Assembly (NCBI GenBank): GCA_043812755.1
Contig: JBDRLV010000039.1
Location: 1-44,444, forward strand
Origin: JBDRLV01 sp043812755
GTDB lineage: Bacteria > Patescibacteriota > Patescibacteriia > UBA9934 > GWF2-40-263
Length of the DNA stretch: 44,444 nt
Direction of reading: 5' to 3'
A program made the translations under genes and the position numbers. Of the stretch, positions 38,292 through 44,444 are shown in pieces (the first letter of the stretch is position 1; every line of letters starts with the position of its first letter). A model generated the notes under the pieces. The model was given only the letters and a program-made list of their open reading frames with translations. It searched no databases and had not been told where the DNA came from.

Positions 38292-40784
38292 ATGTTAAAC
38301 AAGAAACAAAATCAGAAATTACCACTTGTCACAAATCAAAACATAGGAAATGTTCAAGAACAAAGCATTGTTGATGAAATGAAAACGTGTTATTTGGACT
38401 ATGCCATGACAGTTATTGTTGGCCGTGCTCTTCCTGATGTGCGTGATGGTTTAAAACCTGTTCATCGCAGGATTCTTTATTCAATGTGGCAGTCAGGTTT
38501 GAGGAGTAATGCAAAATTTAAAAAATGTGCAACAGTTGTTGGAGATGTTTTGGGTAAATACCACCCACATGGAGACTCAGCAGTGTATGAATCCCTTGTG
38601 CGTATGGCGCAGGATTTTTCACTACGATATCCACTTGTGCGAGGTCAGGGAAACTTTGGTTCGCTTGATGGTGATTCCGCCGCCGCTTATCGTTATACAG
38701 AAGCAAAGCTTGAATCTCTCGCAGAAGAAATGCTTTTAGATATTGAAAAACAAACAGTTGATTTTGTTCCGAATTTTGATGGTACTCACAAAGAACCAAA
38801 AGTGCTTCCTGCAAAAGTACCAAATCTTCTTGTGAATGGAACAGTTGGAATTGCAGTTGGAATGGCTTCAAACATTCCACCACACAACCTCACTGAGGTA
38901 TGTAATGCTATTTTGCATTTAATTGATAATCCAAATGCTTCGGTTGATGATTTAGGGCAGTTTATTCAAGGCCCTGATTTTCCAACAGGTGCTATTGCTT
39001 ACAATATTAATGATATTAAACAAGCATTTGCCACAGGTAAAGGTGGTGTGGTTGTAAGAGCTAAAACAGAGATTGTTGAGGATGAAAAAGGGTATTTCAC
39101 AATTATTGTTCATGAAATTCCGTATCAGGTGAATAAATCAACTCTGCTTGAAAGAATTGCATCTCAGGTACGTGAGAAAAAACTTGAGGGTATTCGCGAC
39201 CTGCGTGATGAATCTTCAAAAGGTGGCGTGCGTATTGTTATTGAACTTAAGAAAGACGCATATCCAAAGAAGGTTTTAAACAGGCTTTATCAAACAACAC
39301 AGCTACAGGAAACATTTCATTATAATATGATGGCTTTGGTTGAAAATGGTTTACAGCCAAGAATTTTGAATGTAAAAATGTTTCTTGAGGAATATCTCAA
39401 ACACAGAAAAGAAGTAATAACAAGAAGAACTCAATTTGATTTAACTAAAGCAATAGAGCGCGCTCATATTTTAGAAGGTTTGCGTATTGCAATTATTAAA
39501 ATCGATCAGGTAATCGCAACAATTAAAAAATCAAAAGACAAAGATGTTGCTCGCGAAAATTTGATTTCAAAATTTAAATTAACAGAAATACAAGCGGTTG
39601 CTATTCTGGAAATGCGTTTGCAACAGTTAGCCAACATGGAAAGAATGAGAATTGAACAAGAGTATGAAGAAAAAATGAAATTAATCAAAGAGCTTGAGTC
39701 AATATTAAAGAGTGAGAAAAAGCTTTTTGGGGTAATCAAAGAAGGTGTTATAGAAATAAGGGATCGGTTCGGTGGAGAGCGCAGAACACAAATTATCAAG
39801 CACGGCATGAAGGATTTTTCAATTGAAGATGTTATTCCTGATGTTCCAACCGTTGTTATGATTACAAGAGCTGGATATATTAAACGTTTGCCACCTGATA
39901 CGTTTAAGCGTCAGGAGCGAGGTGGAAAAGGTGTGTCCGGAATTACAACAAAAGAAGAAGATGCTATCGACAAGGTATTTACAACAAGCACTCATAAAGA
40001 TTTGTTGTTTTTTACAACACGCGGGCGCGTCTTTCAGCTTAAGGCTTATGATGTTCCTGAGGCCACAAGAATTTCAAAAGGCCAGGCATTGGTAAACTTT
40101 TTACAACTTGCGCCAGGAGAACTTGTTTCATCAGCACTATCAATGGATGAACTTGAAGAATATAAATTTCTTGTAATGGTAACCAACACTGGAATAATTA
40201 AGAAAACAAGCCTTTCAGAATTTGAAAATGTGAGACGTTCTGGCTTGATTGCTATTAAATTAAAAGACAACGATTTCCTCCAATGGGTAAAACCAACAAG
40301 TGGTAAAGATGAAATTATGCTGGTGTCCTCTATGGGGCAGGGAATTCGTTTCTCAGAAAAAGATGTTCGGCCAATGGGGCGTGTTGCTGCAGGTGTGCGT
40401 GGAATAAAATTAAAAAACAATAATCAAGTTGTTGGGATGCAGGTGATCAGAGAAGCTTCTGTAAAAAGCAAGCCTCCATATCAAATATTGGTTGTTATGC
40501 AAAATGGATTTGGCAAGAGAACAGATGTTACAGAATACAAGCTTCAAAGGCGTGGTGGATCTGGTGTTAAAACAGCAAACATCACAACAAAAACAGGAAA
40601 GATTGTAGCTGCAATGGAAGTGCCACCTGATGATTTGCGTGATTTAATTGTTGTTTCAAGCTCTGGACAAGTTATAAGATCTAGTGTACAGTCAGTCTCT
40701 CATCTAGGCCGCTCAACTCAAGGTGTTCGAATAATGCGGTTTAAGAAAGATGATGATATTGTTGTAAGTACAACGATCGTATAA
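38292..40784 (+). CDS. gyrA: DNA gyrase subunit A
   Basis: The cleavage-rejoining subunit of gyrase. The 830-residue protein has the winged-helix/tower core with catalytic Tyr135 (AAYRYTEAKL) and the quinolone-determining segment HPHGDSAVYE with Ser96 at the classic resistance position. It also has a coiled coil with leucine gate (about 360-480). The C-terminal beta-pinwheel starts with RQERGGKGV, in the place and form of the GyrA box, which argues for gyrase rather than topoisomerase IV. A second box-like QRRGGSG is near residue 750. No Shine-Dalgarno before the ATG. It is followed by the 40786 gene after one base. Confidence 0.93.
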   Translation: MLNKKQNQKLPLVTNQNIGNVQEQSIVDEMKTCYLDYAMTVIVGRALPDVRDGLKPVHRRILYSMWQSGLRSNAKFKKCATVVGDVLGKYHPHGDSAVYESLVRMAQDFSLRYPLVRGQGNFGSLDGDSAAAYRYTEAKLESLAEEMLLDIEKQTVDFVPNFDGTHKEPKVLPAKVPNLLVNGTVGIAVGMASNIPPHNLTEVCNAILHLIDNPNASVDDLGQFIQGPDFPTGAIAYNINDIKQAFATGKGGVVVRAKTEIVEDEKGYFTIIVHEIPYQVNKSTLLERIASQVREKKLEGIRDLRDESSKGGVRIVIELKKDAYPKKVLNRLYQTTQLQETFHYNMMALVENGLQPRILNVKMFLEEYLKHRKEVITRRTQFDLTKAIERAHILEGLRIAIIKIDQVIATIKKSKDKDVARENLISKFKLTEIQAVAILEMRLQQLANMERMRIEQEYEEKMKLIKELESILKSEKKLFGVIKEGVIEIRDRFGGERRTQIIKHGMKDFSIEDVIPDVPTVVMITRAGYIKRLPPDTFKRQERGGKGVSGITTKEEDAIDKVFTTSTHKDLLFFTTRGRVFQLKAYDVPEATRISKGQALVNFLQLAPGELVSSALSMDELEEYKFLVMVTNTGIIKKTSLSEFENVRRSGLIAIKLKDNDFLQWVKPTSGKDEIMLVSSMGQGIRFSEKDVRPMGRVAAGVRGIKLKNNNQVVGMQVIREASVKSKPPYQILVVMQNGFGKRTDVTEYKLQRRGGSGVKTANITTKTGKIVAAMEVPPDDLRDLIVVSSSGQVIRSSVQSVSHLGRSTQGVRIMRFKKDDDIVVSTTIV

Positions 40785-40785
40785 C

Positions 40786-41793
40786 ATGTCAAATATTAAA
40801 AATATTGATTTCGAGCTTCTGTTTCGACGTTTAACAGAATTATTCTCAATTGACGGTTTTGAAGAGCCTGTCTTGGTTCATGGTGGACGTATGTGCGTTA
40901 ATGTACACATCCGCTGTAATCAAGGCAGTTTTTTCTTAAAACAATACAGGCAACACATGACAGAATTTGTACATGAGGTAAAACATGCAGAAAAGTATTT
41001 TTTTGATCATGGTGTGCCTGTAATCCTGCCAATAAAAGATAAGTACCACAGATATTCATTTTGGTTTGATGAATTTTGGTTCAGTTTATTTCCTTATATT
41101 GAAGGGACAATACCTGATGTGAATATGAGCGATGTAACGATAAAATCATTAGGGAACTGGCTTGGGAAGATTCATAAAATCGGCGAGAAATATCCTGAAG
41201 ACACATTTCGAAGAATCAGATTTTGGGATAAGAATCGTTTTTATACACAATATTTAGAAATCAAACATACTTATAATCAAAAGGTTGAAAAAACAAAGTC
41301 AGAGGAAGAAGCAATGAAATTTCTTGAAACGAAAGAGGGTATTGTGCGTCAGAACACTTTTGCTCCAAGTGATGTTGAAAGAACAAACGAATGTTTGTTG
41401 CATGGAGATTTTATTTACACTAATGTATTTATTGATACATTAGGAGAAATAAGTCATGTTTTTGATTTTGAAAAAGCTGTGAAGGGGCCAATTGGATATG
41501 AGGTTGCAAGAAGCATGATGATTAATTGTTTTGACAATGGGTGGAGTGATGAAAATATAAACAAAGCAAAAAAGTTTATTAATGCTTACAGGGAGATTCA
41601 TGCGTTGACTTTTGATGAATTTAGTCTAGGGTTTCGAACGTACATGACTTCCATGGCGCACAAAGGCTGGATAGAAGGTCAAATTATCTTAATGGGATCA
41701 CAAAAGCATGATGATATATTAAGAGCGCATGCAATGCGTATTAGCCATTTTAATGACAATTGGAAAGAATTTTGCCGTTTAATATATTATTGA
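40786..41793 (+). CDS. Aminoglycoside-phosphotransferase-fold kinase
   Basis: A 335-residue protein of the APH/choline-kinase fold. The Brenner-type catalytic loop LLHGDFIYTNVFID (HGDxxxxN) is at about residues 204-217 and the metal-binding DFE (HVFDFEKA) at about 226-233. The N-lobe has a conserved Lys (FFLKQY) about residue 50. It resembles homoserine kinase type II-like proteins, but the substrate cannot be told. It begins one base after the gyrA stop, so it is almost certainly co-transcribed. Its stop lies inside the rpmF promoter. Confidence 0.85.
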   Translation: MSNIKNIDFELLFRRLTELFSIDGFEEPVLVHGGRMCVNVHIRCNQGSFFLKQYRQHMTEFVHEVKHAEKYFFDHGVPVILPIKDKYHRYSFWFDEFWFSLFPYIEGTIPDVNMSDVTIKSLGNWLGKIHKIGEKYPEDTFRRIRFWDKNRFYTQYLEIKHTYNQKVEKTKSEEEAMKFLETKEGIVRQNTFAPSDVERTNECLLHGDFIYTNVFIDTLGEISHVFDFEKAVKGPIGYEVARSMMINCFDNGWSDENINKAKKFINAYREIHALTFDEFSLGFRTYMTSMAHKGWIEGQIILMGSQKHDDILRAHAMRISHFNDNWKEFCRLIYY

Positions 41794-41818
41794 CAAAAAT
41801 AGTGTGAATTGATAAACT
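41790..41818 (+). promoter_or_regulatory. rpmF promoter
   Basis: TTGACA (41790-41795), 17 bp, TAAACT (41813-41818); the TGA in the -35 box is the stop codon of the preceding kinase gene. Confidence 0.7.
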
Positions 41819-41843
41819 TCGCACACAATTTTATTACATTTTT

Positions 41844-42101
41844 ATGCCACATCAAGGACATCGAAGAACAAGTACTTCAAAAAAAACACGGGCTGCGCAT
41901 TTTGCAATAAAAAAGACTGTTTTAACAAGTTGTCAGAAATGCAAAGAGCCTGTAAAACCTCATCATGCTTGTGGGAATTGCGGTTCATATAAAGGTGAGC
42001 AGGTTGTTGATAAAACACGATCAACACGAAGGTTAATGAAAAAAGCTCAAGAAAAAGCCCAAGCAGAAAAGGAAAATACAGCAAACACAAAAGAGACTTA
42101 A
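41844..42101 (+). CDS. rpmF: 50S ribosomal protein L32 (zinc-ribbon form)
   Basis: An 85-residue L32. The zinc ribbon is intact: CQKC...CGNC (residues about 30-46), after the typical MPHQGHRRTSTSKKTRAAH start. The Lys/Glu-rich C-terminal tail (about 65-85) is longer than usual. It has its own promoter and is followed by nusB and rnc, a common arrangement. Its end overlaps a small AGACT/AGTCT hairpin with T5 (42095-42112) that probably ends the transcript. Confidence 0.95.
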   Translation: MPHQGHRRTSTSKKTRAAHFAIKKTVLTSCQKCKEPVKPHHACGNCGSYKGEQVVDKTRSTRRLMKKAQEKAQAEKENTANTKET

Positions 42102-42186
42102 AAGTCTTTTTGTGTTATATTTGATTTAAGAAGTGCAAATTTATTAATTAAAATACGATCCTTTCGTTCCTAAGTTCCTTAATTCT

Positions 42187-42687
42187 ATGTCAAATCGTCA
42201 TTTAGCAAGAATGATTGCCATGCAATCTCTATATCAATGGGATTTTATTGGTAATGATACAACCAAACTTCAGGAGATAATTGAGTTTAATCGTCAGGAA
42301 TTTGCGCCAAAATTTAATGATCAAGGATTTATCAAGACATTAATTGATGGTGTTTTGGAAAATAAGGAAAAGATTGATGAGATAATAATTCAATTTGCAC
42401 CTGATTGGCCCCTTGAAACACTAACAATTGTTGATCGGAATATTTTACGTCTTGGTGTTTATGAATTGAAATTTTCACCAAACGTTCCATCAAAAGTGGC
42501 AATTAATGAAGCAATTGAGCTTGCCAAGAGTTTTGGAGGAGAATCTTCTGGAAAATTTGTAAACGGAGTATTAGGTGCTATTTACAAAGATATGGTTTCA
42601 AAAGATGAATTGAAAGATATTGATAAGCAGGAAAAGAAAGTTGAGGAAAAAGTGGAAAAGAAAGAAGATGTAAAGGAGGAAAAATAA
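42187..42687 (+). CDS. nusB: Transcription antitermination factor NusB
   Basis: An all-helical RNA-binding protein that joins NusE (S10) on boxA during rRNA transcription. The 166-residue protein has the family start NRHLARMIAMQSLYQWDF, the central DRNILRLGVYEL and FGGESSGKFVNGVLGAI. The last 25 residues are a Lys/Glu tail (KQEKKVEEKVEKKEDVKEEK) beyond the normal end. No Shine-Dalgarno. Confidence 0.95.
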   Translation: MSNRHLARMIAMQSLYQWDFIGNDTTKLQEIIEFNRQEFAPKFNDQGFIKTLIDGVLENKEKIDEIIIQFAPDWPLETLTIVDRNILRLGVYELKFSPNVPSKVAINEAIELAKSFGGESSGKFVNGVLGAIYKDMVSKDELKDIDKQEKKVEEKVEKKEDVKEEK

Positions 42688-42702
42688 TAATTGACTAACA
42701 AT

Positions 42703-42768
42703 AGTGGTAGAGTGGTTAAGTGATAGAGTGTACAATTATTCTCACTTTATCACTTTTTCACTTTATAA
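42703..42768. repeat. Spacer palindrome of AAGTGATA iterations (nusB-rnc gap)
   Basis: AGTGGTTAAGTGATAGAGTG pairs 16 of 20 with CACTTTATCACTTTTTCACT. Confidence 0.65.
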
Positions 42769-42784
42769 ATTAATTATAAAAAAT

Positions 42785-43474
42785 ATGCCAGACATCGAAA
42801 AGTTTGAACAAGTACTTGGCATTACGTTTCAAAACAAGGATACGTTGCGCCAAGCGCTTGTTCACCGCTCATACATCAATGAGCATCCAGATTTTCACAT
42901 AGGTCACAATGAGCGATTAGAGTTTTTAGGAGATGCAGTTCTTGAGCTTGTTGTTACAGAATATCTTTATGAAAATTATGAAAACCCAGAAGGTGAATTA
43001 ACTAACTGGAGAGCGTCTTTGGTAAACGCTGAAATGCTTTCAATGATTTGTAGCCAGATTGGTACAGAGGAATATTTGTATCTATCAAAAGGGGAATCAA
43101 AGGATGCAAATTCAAAGGCTCGAAAATATATTCTTGCAAATGCAATGGAAGCAATAATTGGAGCAGTCTATATTGATTTAGGTTGGGATGCTTCAAAGAA
43201 ATTTATCACAGATGTTGTGATATCAAAATTACCTCACATACTTGAACATAAATTATATATTGACCCAAAGAGTCGATTTCAGGAAGCTTCGCAGGAAAGA
43301 ATGGGGATCACTCCATCTTATAAAGTCATGGGAGAGACAGGGCCTGACCATGCAAAAGATTTTGAAGTAGGAGTGTATTTAGGAAAAGATTTGGTTGCAA
43401 AAGGTATTGGTACTTCAAAGCAGGAAGCTCAAGTTTCAGCAGCGCAAGCAGCAATTGAATTAAAGGGTTGGTAG
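42785..43474 (+). CDS. rnc: Ribonuclease III
   Basis: Double-strand-specific endoribonuclease for rRNA and mRNA processing. The 229-residue protein has the catalytic signature HNERLEFLGDAVLEL (about 39-53) and the second acidic site AMEAIIGAVYID (about 117-128). The dsRNA-binding domain (about 158-228) starts DPKSRFQEASQE and ends AQVSAAQAAIEL. MPDIEKF at 42785 is chosen over the ORF start at 42704, whose extra residues come from the palindromic spacer. The stop is directly followed by a dispersed palindromic repeat. Confidence 0.95.
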   Translation: MPDIEKFEQVLGITFQNKDTLRQALVHRSYINEHPDFHIGHNERLEFLGDAVLELVVTEYLYENYENPEGELTNWRASLVNAEMLSMICSQIGTEEYLYLSKGESKDANSKARKYILANAMEAIIGAVYIDLGWDASKKFITDVVISKLPHILEHKLYIDPKSRFQEASQERMGITPSYKVMGETGPDHAKDFEVGVYLGKDLVAKGIGTSKQEAQVSAAQAAIELKGW

Positions 43475-43476
43475 CC

Positions 43477-43596
43477 TGTCATTGCGAGGAACGCAGTGAC
43501 GACTTGTCCTTCCGTAGCTCCGCAGGAGCGAAGGAGGAAGCAATCTTCTTGAGTGAGGAGATTGCCACGCACAGCTTTGCTGTGCTCACAATGACA
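43477..43596. repeat. TGTCATTGCGAG-family palindromic repeat
   Basis: Left end TGTCATTGCGAGG and right end CTCACAATGACA are near-complementary; inner GAAGCAATCTTCTTGAG is shared with the copy inside tsaD (28993-29100). It directly follows rnc. Confidence 0.9.
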
Positions 43597-43607
43597 ATTG
43601 GGAAACT

Positions 43608-43638
43608 AAAAAACCGGCGCTCTATCAGGCGTCGGTTT
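43608..43638 (-). terminator. Terminator of the 43625-44041 gene
   Basis: AAACCGACGC/GCGCCGGTTT stem (43638-43629 with 43620-43611), T6 on the minus strand; it overlaps the stop codon. Confidence 0.7.
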
Positions 43639-44041
43639 GAGTTTGGTTGTTGCCCTTGGCACGACGGAAGTACAAAGGCATCCAGTACAGGACGCCAAAG
43701 AGCCGGATGCTCTTGTAGTGCACAAGCACCTTTGTGCCTGGTCTGAACTTTTTGCCAACCTCACTTTTGAAGCACTCACGCGTCATGAATTCGGAACGGT
43801 CGCCACAGTCGATCTCAACGGCTTCTGTAACCATTTCGCCGTGGGCTGTGAGTTCAAGCACTCTGTGGATTTCGCTTTCATTTGTGACAAGCCCTTCAAC
43901 AGTCTTCCTTCTTTTACCAGAGGCCCGTTCTTCAGGCGTCATGCGGTGGGATTTTTCTTGCACACGTGTCACATGGATGATGTAAATTGTGCTAGCGATG
44001 AAAGCAAGAATGATTCCAGCCATCATTAGAGATTCGAGCAT
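43625..44041 (-). CDS. Single-pass membrane protein with beta-rich domain
   Basis: A 138-residue protein. One transmembrane helix (about 6-26, MAGIILAFIASTIYIIHV) is followed by a basic linker (RMTPEERASGKRRK) and a beta-rich domain (about 50-125) with VLELTAHGEMVTEAVEI and PGTKVLVHYKS. The latter reads like a small barrel of the DUF3592/NfeD kind, without certainty. The ATG at 44041 follows AAGGAG; the longer ORF from 44227 overlaps a possible promoter (TTGACA 44131-44126). Its ribosome site and GC-richer codons resemble the accessory block rather than rnc. Confidence 0.7.
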   Translation of the reverse strand: MLESLMMAGIILAFIASTIYIIHVTRVQEKSHRMTPEERASGKRRKTVEGLVTNESEIHRVLELTAHGEMVTEAVEIDCGDRSEFMTRECFKSEVGKKFRPGTKVLVHYKSIRLFGVLYWMPLYFRRAKGNNQTQTDA

Positions 44042-44242
44042 TTTTGTACTCCTTTCCAGAGTTTGGTTTGTTGTTATCTCGAATTTGAACTCCGGACACC
44101 CTATTAACTCATGTATTTGTGTTTTTGTCAAGAAGACAGCATAAGGCCACTCGTCTTGAGAGGTAGATAAATAGGGGGGAGATAACTGAATTGTGTGAAT
44201 AAAAAATATTGCTAAAATTAGTAACAAAATAGCCTAATTCTA

Positions 44243-44271
44243 TTGACAAAAGAGCATTTTTGTGCTATACT
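44243..44271 (+). promoter_or_regulatory. Strong promoter at the right end
   Basis: TTGACA (44243-44248), 17 bp, TATACT (44266-44271); start expected about 44278. Confidence 0.8.
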
Positions 44272-44277
44272 AGGTTC

Positions 44278-44444
44278 ATACAATTCAATATTGGGGAGAG
44301 AGACCAATAGCCCTTTTTTGGGCAAAAGCTGATTTTTTTGCAGAAATCTCTCCGATTTGTGTTGAAAAGTCAGTTTTTCTTTTTTACCAAAGAAGAGGAA
44401 AGAAATTTCATCTTTTTAGGTAATCTGCGAAATGGGTTCGCAGA
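44278..44444 (+). ncRNA. Structured RNA or leader running off the window
   Basis: GGAGAGA (44295-44301) pairs with TCTCTCC (44347-44353), enclosing GCCC-T6-GGGC (44310-44323) and a short CTG/CAG stem, a three-way-junction shape. Further on, TCTGCGAA/TTCGCAGA (44424-44431/44437-44444) forms a perfect hairpin at the edge. No start codon with a ribosome site was found between. It could be a riboswitch-type leader or a free RNA; no known class was recognised. Confidence 0.45.

Noticed and set aside
38292..40784. Topoisomerase IV subunit ParC instead of GyrA
   Set aside because: A GyrA-box-like RQERGGKGV is in the right place at the start of the C-terminal domain.

Overview
The window looks like a chromosomal segment of a Candidate Phyla Radiation (Patescibacteria) bacterium. 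This is inferred from the gene set and style, not from a marker phylogeny. The DNA is AT-rich and the housekeeping blocks are compact. The SMC protein lacks a hinge, ribosomal protein S16 has a long acidic tail, and there are VanW/YoaR-type and PilB proteins typical of that group. TGA is used as a stop (for example at the ends of tsaD and the integrase), so the TGA=Gly code of Gracilibacteria/Absconditabacteria does not apply.

Left edge (1-2254): an integron-like gene-cassette array. A tyrosine recombinase reads rightward from its own promoter. Divergent from it lie a SemiSWEET cassette, a NUDIX cassette, a 104-bp cassette with no gene, and the start of a second copy of that last one. The first bases of each cassette are complementary to an arm near its own far end, followed by a hairpin that ends at a G|TT junction (A|TT in one case). 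That is the topology of attC-bearing cassettes, but the recombinase lacks the insertion typical of integron integrases.

Housekeeping block 1 (2307-11456): trmD, rpsP, smc, a DHH phosphoesterase, clpP, a probable rod-shaped non-coding RNA, then a leftward VanW / small heat-shock protein / membrane-protein operon.

Accessory block (about 11.6-28.1 kb): mostly unrecognised genes, each with its own TTGACA promoter, a strong GGAGG ribosome site and its own terminator. Its core is four leftward genes for envelope proteins: a lipoprotein, a two-helix membrane protein, a 1123-residue MopE-like metal-binding repeat protein and a TPM-domain protein. The first three share what appears to be one homologous C-terminal domain. 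To the right lie a hairpin-rich stretch with a tRNA-Glu fragment, a GIY-YIG gene, the intact tRNA-Glu and a degenerate tRNA-Asp-like sequence. Next come two small expression units with nearly identical promoters, leaders and terminators, several tiny membrane proteins, upp, and a nucleotidyltransferase-fold protein.

Housekeeping block 2 (28.2-43.5 kb): tsaD-tsaE, pilB, a leftward rpsA-ftsH-membrane protein group, then rightward genes through gyrA, an aminoglycoside-phosphotransferase-fold kinase, rpmF, nusB and rnc. Several essential genes here and in block 1 (trmD, tsaD twice, tsaE) carry in-frame copies of dispersed palindromic repeats. Many spacers are long imperfect palindromes built of degenerate short iterations. 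The window ends in a strong promoter followed by a structured RNA that runs off the edge.
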